DNA of 37,806 nt, taken from assembly GCA_902582355.1 (NCBI GenBank), contig CACHRR010000008.1, positions 1 through 37,806 of the forward strand, written 5' to 3'. Position numbers and translations under genes: made by a program. This DNA is from an uncultured SAR86 cluster bacterium. GTDB taxonomy: Bacteria; Pseudomonadota; Gammaproteobacteria; Magnimaribacterales; D2472. Positions within the stretch are counted from its first letter, which is position 1. Each line of letters starts with the position of its first letter. Positions 1-7,811 of the stretch are shown here, one piece after another. Under the pieces are notes generated by a model that had not been told where the DNA came from, searched no databases, and saw nothing but the letters and a program-made list of their open reading frames with translations.

Positions 1-1
1 A

Positions 2-532
2 GCACCAGTATTTACGTCGTCTGCTAGCTTTACAGCTGTTGAAAATCAAACAAGTATTGGTACTGTTACTGCAACTGATGTAAGTACTGTTTCGTTTACA
101 GTTTCAGGCTCAGAGTTACAAATAACTTCTGATGGAGTTCTAACTTTTGTAACTGCACCTGATTATGAGACAAAGTCATCATACACCGCTACTGTAACGG
201 CTACTGATGAGAGTTCCAATGAATCAACACAGGATATAACTGTAACAGTTATAAATGATGAATCTGATGATGATACTGGCACAGGAACTGGAACTGGCAC
301 AGGAACTGGAACTGGAACTGGCACAGGAACTGGAACTGGAACTGGAACTGGCACAGGAACTGGGACTGGCACAGGCACTGGGACTGGCACAGGCACTGGC
401 ACAGGAACTGGCACAGGCACTGGCACAGGAACTGGAACTGGAACTGGCACAGGAACTGGAACTGGCACTGGAACTGGAACTGGCACCGGAACTGGCACTG
501 GCACCGGAACTGGCACAGGCACAGGAACATAA
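2..532 (+). CDS. C-terminal end of a cadherin-like surface protein with a Gly-Thr repeat tail (5' partial)
   Basis: The frame is open from base 2 with no start in the window, so this is the last 176 codons of a longer protein. Codons 1-86 read as one cadherin-like beta-sandwich repeat: it opens APVFTSS, has AVENQT and GTVTATD strands, then DGVLTFVTAPDYE, and closes DITVTVIND. Such repeats usually occur in tandem in large secreted or outer-surface adhesins. After an acidic DESDDD linker, codons 92-176 are an uninterrupted alternation of threonine and glycine, and the protein stops directly after it. No sorting motif or membrane anchor is visible at the end. The tail is built from hexanucleotide units, so copy-number changes would keep the frame. 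An HU/IHF-like gene starts 15 bp downstream. The fold call is by pattern; the ligand is unknown. Confidence 0.75.
   Translation, partial: APVFTSSASFTAVENQTSIGTVTATDVSTVSFTVSGSELQITSDGVLTFVTAPDYETKSSYTATVTATDESSNESTQDITVTVINDESDDDTGTGTGTGTGTGTGTGTGTGTGTGTGTGTGTGTGTGTGTGTGTGTGTGTGTGTGTGTGTGTGTGTGTGTGTGTGTGTGTGTGTGT
275..529 (+). repeat. Coding hexanucleotide repeat (Gly-Thr minisatellite)
   Basis: This is 85 codons of strictly alternating ACN (Thr) and GGN (Gly), with degenerate units such as GGCACA, GGAACT, GGGACT, GGCACT and GGCACC. The unit is 6 bp, so gain or loss of units changes tail length without a frameshift. The degeneracy is arranged in larger blocks, for example GGCACAGGAACTGGAACT, which suggests past segmental duplication. 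The other five frames also stay open across it, which is a by-product of the repeat and not evidence for other genes. Confidence 0.95.
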
Positions 533-547
533 TATAAATTTTAACTG

Positions 548-823
548 ATGAGCCTTGGAAAAAAGGATATCGTAAAGGGTATCAAATCCAAGGCTCAGAT
601 TTCAAGGACCATTAGTCAGGAACTTTTAGATAAATTTATTGATATAATAATAAAGAAGTCTAAAAACTTTAACGTTAAGATTTCAAATTTTGGTACTTTT
701 TATGTTCATATATCACCAAAAAGAATTGGCAGAAATCCAAAGACAGGAGAGGAATTTTTGATTGGAAAGAGATCTAAATTATCTTTAAAGGCATCAAACT
801 CTTCTAAAAAATTATTAAACTAA
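548..823 (+). CDS. HU/IHF-family DNA-binding protein
   Basis: This 91-residue protein is the usual length for a histone-like HU/IHF subunit. The N-terminal half is the helical dimerisation body. The family core [11 protein letters not shown] lies at residues 44-54, and the beta-arm with [11 protein letters not shown] at residues 60-70. The arm proline (about residue 64) is the one that intercalates into bent DNA in HU and IHF. The C-terminus is Lys- and Ser-rich. The GRNPKTG arm is shared by IHF alpha and beta, and I cannot assign it to either subunit. The ATG is 15 bp after the stop of the adhesin-like gene, with no clear Shine-Dalgarno, so the two may be co-transcribed. It could be an accessory paralogue, not the main nucleoid protein. 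Confidence 0.88.
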   Translation: MSLGKKDIVKGIKSKAQISRTISQELLDKFIDIIIKKSKNFNVKISNFGTFYVHISPKRIGRNPKTGEEFLIGKRSKLSLKASNSSKKLLN

Positions 824-827
824 ATTG

Positions 828-904
828 TGGTCGGGATGGCCGGATTTGAACCGACGACCACTACACCCCCAGTGTAGTGCGCTACCAGGCTGCGCTACAT
901 CCCG
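828..904 (-). tRNA. tRNA-Pro (anticodon GGG)
   Basis: Read on the minus strand, a 77-nt cloverleaf is visible. The acceptor stem CGGGATG pairs with CATCCCG, followed by discriminator A and an encoded CCA. The D arm is GCGC-AGCCTGGTA-GCGC. The anticodon arm is CTACA-CTGGGGG-TGTAG with anticodon GGG, and the T arm is GTCGG-TTCAAAT-CCGGC. It decodes CCC/CCU proline codons. It lies antisense to, and between, the HU/IHF-like gene and the carboxylesterase gene. No integrase or duplicated 3' end is seen beside it. Confidence 0.96.
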
Positions 905-921
905 AAATTATATATACTATC

Positions 922-2898
922 ATGCAATATCTTCAAGGGCTTAGTTATAAAGTGAATACATTAAAATCAGAAATTTTCTTGATAATAGTAACTCTAATTT
1001 TTTCAGTTTCTTTATTTGCAAATATTTCTTCAGCAGAATCCTTTTCTAATGATGATGCGCGAAAAAATACTAAAAAAGATGATTATAATTGGGAAGGAGA
1101 TTCATCAATTCATACACAAAGTAAAATTTTTGGATTTGGAAAATTTAGAGAGACAATTCCTATTACAACCTCATCAGGAGTAGTTCAGACTAAGTTTCAT
1201 CGCGGCGTTTATTTTTGGGAGGATATTCCATACGCCAAACCACCAATAGGAAATCTAAGATGGAAAGCTCCACAAAAAATAGAGTCAAGTTCAGAATTAA
1301 TTAGACCTAAAACTGACAATTTTTGTTTACAAAGGACGTCACGTTTTGGCGGTTCTGCAGATTACGTTGATCATGATGATCTGATTTCAGGAAATGAGGA
1401 CTGTTTATACCTTGATATTTTTGCCCCTTTGAATAAGTCTAAAAAATTACTTCCTGTTATGTTTTGGATACATGGAGGTGGAAATACCTCAGGTCTAAAA
1501 GATTTATATGATTTTCAAAAATTAGTAAAAAAACATGATGTTATTGTTGTAAGAATTAACTATAGATTAGGTCCACTAGGCTGGTTTACTCATCCATCAA
1601 TACAAGGTCTTCAAAGTGATATTGATAAGGCTTCAAATTTTGGAACTTTAGATATTATTTCTGCTCTTGAATGGGTAAACGAAAATATAATCTTATTTGG
1701 CGGTGATTCAAACAATGTCACAATATTTGGTGAATCAGCAGGAGGCCATAATGTTTTATCTTTGCTGGTATCAAAAAGAGCAGATGGACTTTTTCATAGA
1801 GCAATATCAATGTCTGGTTATACAACATCTGTGACGACCCAAGATGCTTATAAACAGGACAAAAATTCTTTTAGTTCTAATCATACTAGTTGGGAAATAG
1901 TAAATAGAATTATTCAAGATATCCAAAATAAAAAAAAACAAAGCGAATATAGTCCTCATGATTTAAGAAAAATTTTATTAAATTTATCTGGCAAAGAGTT
2001 TTATAAATACTATGAAAATAGAAAGACCTTTGAAGAAATACCTTTGTTAACAAATGATGGAATTGTAATTCCAGAGATTGGATTGAGAGAGGCTTTATCA
2101 ATGAAAGAGTATGTTAATAATGTGCCAACTATGATTGGCTCTAACAGGGATGAGGTAAAATTTTGGTTAGCATTTTCAGAATATTTTGTTGAGCTTGACT
2201 TTTCTTTAGGCGGCTCATTATTTGGATTGCCTAAAATTATTTTGAAAAATAAAGACACATATGAAGCATTCAACTATTATAGAAGTACTGCTTGGAAAGT
2301 AAGAGGTGTTGATGAACCCCTAGCTTTTCTAGCAAATGCTGGTAACGAAAATCTTTATTCATATAGATTTGATTGGGATGACCAACGAAGATTTATAATA
2401 GCTGATTTCAAGCAGCTTTTTGGTGCAACACATGCACTTGAAGTTCCATTATTGGCTGGAGATGACACTCTTGTTGGAGGAAGGCCAGTTTCTAACTTTG
2501 TTTATCCAAGAGGGATTTCACGTTTTTATATTTCTAGAAATATGATGAGATTTTGGACAAATTTTGCAAAATATGGTGATCCAGGATTATCAACCAACAA
2601 TATAAAATGGAGGCTTTATTCAGATGATAAATCGCGGGCAACCTCTTATATTATTCTAGATAATAAAAAAAATTTAAAAATGTCATCGAAGATGTCTTCA
2701 TTAGAAACTTTATCAAAAGAACTATTTGATGATTTAAGACTTAATGAAATAGAAAAGTGTGTTGTTGCATATCAAATGTATACTTTTGTTGGTAATGATT
2801 TATATGATGATAATATAAAAAATTATCCTGGAAAATGCGATAGAAAAACTTCGGAGAAATTTATAAAAGAAAATGCTAGTACAATTCAATATGATTAA
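922..2898 (+). CDS. Type B carboxylesterase / lipase-family hydrolase, exported
   Basis: This alpha/beta-hydrolase of the carboxylesterase B (cholinesterase-like) family hydrolyses carboxylic esters; the substrate cannot be told. From the ATG at 922 it is 658 residues. A hydrophobic signal-like segment (about residues 19-37) suggests export. Family marks are [26 protein letters not shown] near the N-terminus, [10 protein letters not shown] (158-167), the oxyanion-hole HGGG (184-187), nucleophile Ser272 in GESAGG, Glu411 in GSNRDE, and His504 in [11 protein letters not shown], so the triad looks complete. An in-frame ATG at 877 lies inside the tRNA gene and was rejected as the start. The gene ends 4 bp from the convergent TerB-like gene. 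Confidence 0.9.
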   Translation: MQYLQGLSYKVNTLKSEIFLIIVTLIFSVSLFANISSAESFSNDDARKNTKKDDYNWEGDSSIHTQSKIFGFGKFRETIPITTSSGVVQTKFHRGVYFWEDIPYAKPPIGNLRWKAPQKIESSSELIRPKTDNFCLQRTSRFGGSADYVDHDDLISGNEDCLYLDIFAPLNKSKKLLPVMFWIHGGGNTSGLKDLYDFQKLVKKHDVIVVRINYRLGPLGWFTHPSIQGLQSDIDKASNFGTLDIISALEWVNENIILFGGDSNNVTIFGESAGGHNVLSLLVSKRADGLFHRAISMSGYTTSVTTQDAYKQDKNSFSSNHTSWEIVNRIIQDIQNKKKQSEYSPHDLRKILLNLSGKEFYKYYENRKTFEEIPLLTNDGIVIPEIGLREALSMKEYVNNVPTMIGSNRDEVKFWLAFSEYFVELDFSLGGSLFGLPKIILKNKDTYEAFNYYRSTAWKVRGVDEPLAFLANAGNENLYSYRFDWDDQRRFIIADFKQLFGATHALEVPLLAGDDTLVGGRPVSNFVYPRGISRFYISRNMMRFWTNFAKYGDPGLSTNNIKWRLYSDDKSRATSYIILDNKKNLKMSSKMSSLETLSKELFDDLRLNEIEKCVVAYQMYTFVGNDLYDDNIKNYPGKCDRKTSEKFIKENASTIQYD

Positions 2899-2902
2899 AG
2901 AC

Positions 2903-3334
2903 TCATTTCATTATATCTTTTAGTTTAAGTACCTCAATATCTTTAATTTTAATTAGATCTGCTACTCTCCTTACCAAACGTTCTTCATCGACATCTAATT
3001 TTCCATCTGCGTATGCTGTTTTCCACATAAACCTTAAAAGAGAGATTTTTTCATCTTTAGAATAATTTTTATTTATATCTTCAATAAATTCATGAAATGA
3101 AACACTATTTTTGCTATGTTCTTCAATTAAATTTAGTATCTCCAATTTATCTTTACCAACTTTAACAGATATCTTTTCAACTTCTTGCATTAGAACGGAT
3201 AATTCATCGCTGCTTATTTCTCCATCTGATCGAGCAATCTCATATGCCAAAACAGCTGCAGTAAGCTCTAAGTCAAATGATGCTTGCTCAACCTTTTGAT
3301 CATTTCTTTCTTTCTTTTTAAAAAAACTAAACAT
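2903..3334 (-). CDS. TerB-like protein
   Basis: This 143-residue helical protein is of the TerB (tellurite-resistance TerB-like) superfamily. It has two acidic motifs that resemble the metal-binding turns of that family: ARSDGEISSDE (about 34-44) and YADGKLDVDEE (about 108-118). They sit in two repeated helical halves. The N-terminus MFSFFKKKER is basic and hydrophobic, common in cytoplasmic TerB-domain proteins that may touch the membrane. No other ter genes are present, so tellurite resistance should not be inferred. The start codon overlaps the end of the upstream wecA-like gene by 8 bp, which implies translational coupling. Its role is unknown. Confidence 0.8.
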   Translation of the reverse strand: MFSFFKKKERNDQKVEQASFDLELTAAVLAYEIARSDGEISSDELSVLMQEVEKISVKVGKDKLEILNLIEEHSKNSVSFHEFIEDINKNYSKDEKISLLRFMWKTAYADGKLDVDEERLVRRVADLIKIKDIEVLKLKDIMK

Positions 3335-4397
3335 TTTTTTTATTGTATATATTTAAAAAATTATTACTAAAAAATCCCGAAACCAAATAATATATCAATC
3401 CATAGATAAAGAATAATAACATTGAGAAATATGATGTTAAATGTTTTTCAATGACAATACCAAACAAACCTGTAATGAGAGTTACAATTAAAATAACTAA
3501 GAGTGTTCCTCTGGGTGAAAATCGGTTCATTAATTTATGATGAATATGATCTCTACCAGCAGAACTCCAACTCTTACCTTTTTTTATTCTAGAGAAAATA
3601 AGCCCAATACAATCAAGGAAAGGGATCGCTATTACCCATATCATTGTAATAGGTTCAACATTATAGAATTGATTCTGAGAGGAGTAGATGGCAACCCATG
3701 CAATCCAAAATCCAATAAGATTGGAGCCACTATCTCCGAGAAAAACTCCACGTTTCTTCCCCAAAAAACCCATATTGAATATCAAAAAACCAATCATTGA
3801 ACCTATTATCAAAACCAGCATTGAATCATATATTAATCCAGAGTGGAAACCAATAAGAAGCATAGCTATCATTGCACAACCTGAACATAAACCATTTATG
3901 CCATCCATCATATTAAAAGCGTTCATAACACCAACAACACAAAAAACAGTGAACGGAATTCCAAATAAACCTAAATTAATACTACCAAAACCAAATAAAT
4001 CTCCTAATGACTCTATGTAAACGTCTGTACTTATTATCAAATATATGGAAAGAACACACTGAATTAGAATTCTGTGTATGGGTTTTAATTCTTTAATATC
4101 ATCAATAACAAATATAAGAAGAAGAGGAATTGAAATAATTAATAATTGAAAAGTAAACTCCGGAACGTAATCGTTTAAGTTATTTAGGTCAATGTAAAGC
4201 TTTCCTGAAATTAAAACAGCTAATAAGATCCCAATACCCCCCGTTAGAGGAGTCGGTCTTTTGTGAAACTTTCTACTTCTGTCAGGTAAATCAACAAGTA
4301 TTTTATATTTTTTAGCATAATTTCTTAGTATAGAATTGATGGTCATTGATGCAATTATGCTTATAATTATGTAATCTAATATTAACGTTAAATCCAT
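3327..4397 (-). CDS. wecA: Undecaprenyl-phosphate N-acetylhexosamine-1-phosphate transferase (WecA-like)
   Basis: This 356-residue polytopic membrane protein is of the MraY/WecA glycosyltransferase-4 family. The family transfers a sugar-1-phosphate from a UDP-sugar to undecaprenyl phosphate and starts O-antigen or other surface glycan synthesis. Visible marks are RKFHKRPTPLTGGIGI (42-57), the Asp pair at 99-100 (IDDIKEL), NMMDGINGL (162-170), the catalytic-loop FLGDSGSN (Asp222), and the cytoplasmic RDHIHHKLM loop (282-290). That loop is typical of WecA-type enzymes and not MraY. About ten hydrophobic helices are apparent. The start codons of this gene and the divergent dehydrogenase gene are only 20 bp apart. 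The exact donor sugar is not certain. Confidence 0.9.
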   Translation of the reverse strand: MDLTLILDYIIISIIASMTINSILRNYAKKYKILVDLPDRSRKFHKRPTPLTGGIGILLAVLISGKLYIDLNNLNDYVPEFTFQLLIISIPLLLIFVIDDIKELKPIHRILIQCVLSIYLIISTDVYIESLGDLFGFGSINLGLFGIPFTVFCVVGVMNAFNMMDGINGLCSGCAMIAMLLIGFHSGLIYDSMLVLIIGSMIGFLIFNMGFLGKKRGVFLGDSGSNLIGFWIAWVAIYSSQNQFYNVEPITMIWVIAIPFLDCIGLIFSRIKKGKSWSSAGRDHIHHKLMNRFSPRGTLLVILIVTLITGLFGIVIEKHLTSYFSMLLFFIYGLIYYLVSGFFSNNFLNIYNKKNV

Positions 4398-4417
4398 ATT
4401 TCTATTTTATAACTATT
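4398..4417. promoter_or_regulatory. Compact divergent promoter between wecA and the sugar dehydrogenase gene
   Basis: The 20 bp between two divergent ATGs is almost pure A/T. On the plus strand TATAAC (4408-4413) ends 4 bp before the ATG at 4418. On the minus strand a TATAAA/TAAAAT stretch ends about 6 bp before the ATG at 4397. If these are -10 boxes, both transcripts would begin at or very near their start codons (leaderless). This is inference from spacing only. Confidence 0.4.
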
Positions 4418-5566
4418 ATGATTAAATTTAATACACAAATTCGAATAATAAAAAAAATATATATTTTTTGTTCAATTTTTTATATTTCATTTTCTTTGAA
4501 TGCAAATCAAAACTTAGAAAATTTAGTTCTTCCTGCAGGTTTTGATATAACAATATATGCTGACAAAATTGATTCTCCTAGACAGCTTGCAGAAACTAAA
4601 GATGGTTATCTGATTGTTGGTTCGAAAAATGGAGATAAAATTTTTGCATTACATGATAAAAATAATGATGGGTATGCTGAAGAAAAAATTATTGTTGCAG
4701 AAAATTTAAAAAATCCTACTGGTGTGACAATTCATGAAGGAGATCTATATTTTTCTGAAATAAATACTATTTGGTTTATTAAAAACATTGATGAATGGCT
4801 AAAATCAAGTCATGAAACATTACCAGTTAAATCTATTTATATGAACGATTTACCTTCAGAAACATGGCATGGTTTTAAATATCTTGATTTTGGCCCAGAT
4901 GGTAATCTGTATATACCGGTTGGAGTTCCTTGTAATATTTGCCTAAAACCACAAACAACTGATAAAAGATTTGCAGCGATTCATAAGTATAAGGATGGTA
5001 AATTAATTACTGTAGCAGAGGGAGTAAGAAATAGTGTTGGGTTTGATTGGCATCCTGTGACAAAAAAAATGTATTTTTCTGATAATGGAAGAGATTGGTT
5101 GGGTGATGATTCACCGTCATGTGAGCTAAATGTTGTTGATGATGAAGGAAGTTTTTATGGTTATCCATATAAACATGCAAAAAATGTAATTGATCCTGAG
5201 TTTGGATATCTTATCCCAGAAGTCAAAAAAGACTTCGTTGATCCTATTGCTGAGTTAGGCCCACATGTTGCTCCTTTAGGAATAACTTTTTATGATAAAG
5301 ATGCATTTCCTTCTTACTATAAAAATAGTATTTTTGTAGCTCTGCATGGTTCATGGAATAGAACAAAAAAATCTGGATATAAAGTTATTTTTGTAAAACT
5401 AGATGAAAATGGTGATTATTTAGGTCAAGAAGACTTTATAACCGGCTGGTTGTCAAAAGAAACTGCATGGGGTAGACCTGTATCACCATTCATTATGGCT
5501 GACGGCTCTATGTTATTGTCAGATGATAAATTTGATGTTATTTATAAGATATCTTATAAAAGTTAA
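4418..5566 (+). CDS. PQQ-dependent sugar dehydrogenase-like beta-propeller protein (sorbosone dehydrogenase family), exported
   Basis: The 382-residue protein has a signal peptide (basic start, hydrophobic stretch, then SLNANQN at about 27-33), so it acts in the periplasm or outside. The body resembles the soluble glucose/sorbosone dehydrogenase six-bladed propeller. Features seen are LPAGFDITIYAD and PRQLAETKDGYLIVGSKNGDKIF blades, the conserved FGPDGNLYIPVG near residue 158, NSVGFDWHPVTKKMYFSDNGRDWLGDD, and FVALHGSWNRTKKSGY around His310. Members oxidise sugars or aldehydes using PQQ. CNIC near residue 170 is not a CxxCH heme site. No PQQ biosynthesis genes are in the window, so the cofactor is assumed from family. 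The stop is immediately followed by the ATG of the phosphatase gene, indicating one operon. Confidence 0.8.
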   Translation: MIKFNTQIRIIKKIYIFCSIFYISFSLNANQNLENLVLPAGFDITIYADKIDSPRQLAETKDGYLIVGSKNGDKIFALHDKNNDGYAEEKIIVAENLKNPTGVTIHEGDLYFSEINTIWFIKNIDEWLKSSHETLPVKSIYMNDLPSETWHGFKYLDFGPDGNLYIPVGVPCNICLKPQTTDKRFAAIHKYKDGKLITVAEGVRNSVGFDWHPVTKKMYFSDNGRDWLGDDSPSCELNVVDDEGSFYGYPYKHAKNVIDPEFGYLIPEVKKDFVDPIAELGPHVAPLGITFYDKDAFPSYYKNSIFVALHGSWNRTKKSGYKVIFVKLDENGDYLGQEDFITGWLSKETAWGRPVSPFIMADGSMLLSDDKFDVIYKISYKS

Positions 5567-6316
5567 ATGAAACTTGAAGATATAACTAATGATTTAAATT
5601 TAGCAAAAATGGCTGCTCGTGAGTCAGGAAAATTATTAGTCAAAAGTAAAACCCAAATTAATGAAAGATTGAATACAGACACAAAAGATACTAAATTAAG
5701 AGCTGATATAGAATCAGAAAATTTAATAAAATCTCTTCTTTCTGCAAATTCAGATTATCCAATACTAGCTGAAGAAAGTGGAAGTTCCTCCAAAGATTTA
5801 GGTAATATTTTTTGGGTAGTAGATCCGTTAGATGGAACAGCTAATTATCATCGAGAAATCCCGATATGTTGTGTTTCCATTGGTCTAATTCATCAGATGA
5901 ATCCAATTTTAGGAGTTGTATATGATTTTAATAATGATGATTTATATAGCGGAGATAAATTAAGTAAATTATCTAAATTAGATGAGAATGAAATACACGT
6001 TTCAAACAAAACAAAAAAAGAAGATAGTATTTTAATAACTGGACTACCGCATGATAGTAATTTTTCGGAAAAATCTTTAAATAGTTTAATTAAAGATATG
6101 CAAATTTATCAAAAAGTTAGAATGATAGGCTCTGCTGCAATGGCTGCATGTTATGTTGCTTCTGGAAAAGCAGAAGTATACAAGGAAAAGGGAATATATC
6201 TTTGGGATATAATTGCTGGTGCTGCAATAGTTGAATCAGCAGGTGGAACTGCAAAAATATCAAATCAAAAAGATAATTTTCAAGTTGATGTTGTTTTTTC
6301 AAATTCAAAATTTTAA
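5567..6316 (+). CDS. Inositol monophosphatase family phosphatase (SuhB/CysQ-like)
   Basis: This 249-residue metal-dependent phosphatase shows the IMPase family metal sites: Glu69-Glu70 in LAEESG, Asp86 and Asp89 in VVDPLDGTANY, and Asp214 in YLWDIIAGAAIVESAGG. The family removes phosphate from inositol phosphate, from 3'-phosphoadenosine nucleotides (CysQ) or from similar small substrates. The motif VDPLDGTANY followed by IPICCVSIGLI is nearer to the SuhB/inositol-phosphatase pattern than to CysQ, but substrate cannot be fixed from sequence. A PAP phosphatase role would be useful to the sulfotransferases at 24.5-26.1 kb; that link is speculation. The start directly abuts the preceding stop, and the photolyase gene follows after 9 bp. 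Confidence 0.82.
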   Translation: MKLEDITNDLNLAKMAARESGKLLVKSKTQINERLNTDTKDTKLRADIESENLIKSLLSANSDYPILAEESGSSSKDLGNIFWVVDPLDGTANYHREIPICCVSIGLIHQMNPILGVVYDFNNDDLYSGDKLSKLSKLDENEIHVSNKTKKEDSILITGLPHDSNFSEKSLNSLIKDMQIYQKVRMIGSAAMAACYVASGKAEVYKEKGIYLWDIIAGAAIVESAGGTAKISNQKDNFQVDVVFSNSKF

Positions 6317-6325
6317 AAGGAAATC

Positions 6326-7741
6326 ATGAAAGGATTAGTTTGGTTAAGAAATGATCTTCGTATGGATGATAATCCAGCATTAAGGGAAGCATGTATTCAT
6401 TCAGATGAGGTTCATTGTGTTTATATTTATTCTGAAGAGCAAATGAAATTTCATAATGGAGCAGATTGTAAAATTGAGTTTATTATTGATAATCTTAAGA
6501 GCCTTAATGAGTCTCTAAAGGAGATAAATGTATCTCTTACAATTATTGAATCTGAAGGTTTTAATGATAACGCAAATAAACTGCTAAATATTTTATTAGA
6601 CAGGTCAATAGATAATATTTATTGGAATAATATGTTTGGTACAGATGAAAATGATAGAGATGAAGAAGTGAAAGCACTTTTAAATAAAAATAATATTAGT
6701 TATAAAAACTTTGATGATCAGGTTGTTTATGCACCTGGAGCAATAAAAACTAAAGAGCAAAAACCTTACTCAGTTTTTACACCATTTAAAAGAAGATGGA
6801 TTGAAAAATTTAACATTGATTTTCTTGATATTGAATTCCAATATACACCAAAGGCAAAGTCAGAGGTTGAGTCAAATGTTCACGAATTTAATTTTAAGTT
6901 CCAAAAAAATCATCATGTTGATATGTCTTTATGGAAAATTGGTGAAGAAAATGCATTAAATATTTTAAAGAACTATCTAGATAAGAAAGTTTTAAGGTAT
7001 TCATTTGATAGAAATGATCCTATTACAGACGGAACAAGTAGGTTATCACCATATTTGGCTCTAGGGATAATTTCACCAAAGAGATGCATATTAGAGGCCT
7101 TAAAGAAGAATAATTTTGAGTTAGATTCTGGAGAAAAAGGAATTGTTAAGTGGATTGACGAAATAGTTTGGAGGGAGTTTTACAAAAACATAATGTTTTC
7201 TTTTCCAAAAGTTAGCAGAGGATCTCCATTTCAAGACTACACAAAGAACATTAAGTGGAGATTTAATAAAAATGAATTCCAAGCATGGAAAGATGGTAGA
7301 ACAGGTTTTCCTATAATAGATTCCGCAATGAAGCAACTTAAATCTGAGGGCTGGATGCACAATAGACTTAGAATGGTTGTAGCAATGTTTTTTACAAAAA
7401 ATATGCTTCATGATTGGAGATTGGGTGAAGCTTTTTTTATGGAGAATTTATTAGATGGTGATTTTTCTTCAAATAATGGTGGATGGCAATGGAGTAGTTC
7501 AACTGGTACTGATGCCGCACCTTACTTCAGGATTTTTAATCCAATCACGCAGTCAAAAAATTTTGATGGCGAGGGATTATTTATAAAGAAATATATCAAA
7601 GAACTAAAAAATGTAGATAAAAAAGAAATTCATGATCCTTCTGAAATTATAAGAAAAGAAGTAAATTATCCCTCACAAATTTTAGATCTTAAAGAATCAA
7701 GATTAAGAGCAATCGATGCATTTAATTCCGCAAAAAATTAA
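6326..7741 (+). CDS. phrB: Deoxyribodipyrimidine photolyase (class I CPD photolyase)
   Basis: This flavoprotein splits cyclobutane pyrimidine dimers using light. The 471 residues match the E. coli PhrB length. The N-terminal alpha/beta antenna domain starts KGLVWLRNDLRMDDNPAL. The FAD domain has GTSRLSPYLALGIISP, IVWREFYKNIMFSFP, WMHNRLRMVVAMFFTKNMLHDW and NNGGWQWSSSTGTDAAPYFRIFNP. The electron-transfer Trp triad is present as W311, W364 and W387, with the same spacing as E. coli W306/W359/W382. An AAGGAA ribosome site lies just before the ATG. A photolyase fits life in sunlit surface water. The ASTGTD-type active-site loop and bacterial length argue against a cryptochrome. Confidence 0.95.
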   Translation: MKGLVWLRNDLRMDDNPALREACIHSDEVHCVYIYSEEQMKFHNGADCKIEFIIDNLKSLNESLKEINVSLTIIESEGFNDNANKLLNILLDRSIDNIYWNNMFGTDENDRDEEVKALLNKNNISYKNFDDQVVYAPGAIKTKEQKPYSVFTPFKRRWIEKFNIDFLDIEFQYTPKAKSEVESNVHEFNFKFQKNHHVDMSLWKIGEENALNILKNYLDKKVLRYSFDRNDPITDGTSRLSPYLALGIISPKRCILEALKKNNFELDSGEKGIVKWIDEIVWREFYKNIMFSFPKVSRGSPFQDYTKNIKWRFNKNEFQAWKDGRTGFPIIDSAMKQLKSEGWMHNRLRMVVAMFFTKNMLHDWRLGEAFFMENLLDGDFSSNNGGWQWSSSTGTDAAPYFRIFNPITQSKNFDGEGLFIKKYIKELKNVDKKEIHDPSEIIRKEVNYPSQILDLKESRLRAIDAFNSAKN

Positions 7742-7755
7742 AATAAATCTATAGT

Positions 7756-7761
7756 TATAAC
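7756..7761 (+). promoter_or_regulatory. Putative -10 box upstream of fhs
   Basis: TATAAC lies within ATAGTTATAAC about 50 bp before the fhs start. The same AGTTATAA string recurs before the aldehyde dehydrogenase gene, the phosphoribosyltransferase gene and guaB. No strong -35 box is seen. Confidence 0.3.
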
Positions 7762-7811
7762 AATATCTTATATGTATACTTAAGAAAATTTTTATAGTAC
7801 TTGGAGAAATT

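Noticed and set aside
275-529. CRISPR array
   Set aside because: The repeat has 6-bp units with no spacers.
163-548. Long open frames on both strands over the repeat, coding Val-Pro, Glu-Leu or Phe-Gln repeats
   Set aside because: They are reading-frame by-products of the Gly-Thr hexamer repeat. The frame that continues the cadherin-like domain is the real one.
828-904. tRNA-Pro as an integration site
   Set aside because: No second copy of the tRNA 3' end was seen nearby, nor an integrase gene in the window.
877-921. Upstream in-frame ATG for the carboxylesterase
   Set aside because: It lies inside the tRNA-Pro gene, and the signal-like N-terminus reads better from the ATG at 922.
2903-3334. 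Tellurite-resistance operon
   Set aside because: Only a lone TerB-like domain is present. No other ter genes lie nearby.
5567-6316. Firm CysQ (PAP phosphatase) call to match the sulfotransferases
   Set aside because: The Asp-motif context (VDPLDGTANY...IPICCVSIGLI) leans to the inositol-phosphatase subgroup, so the tempting link was not made.
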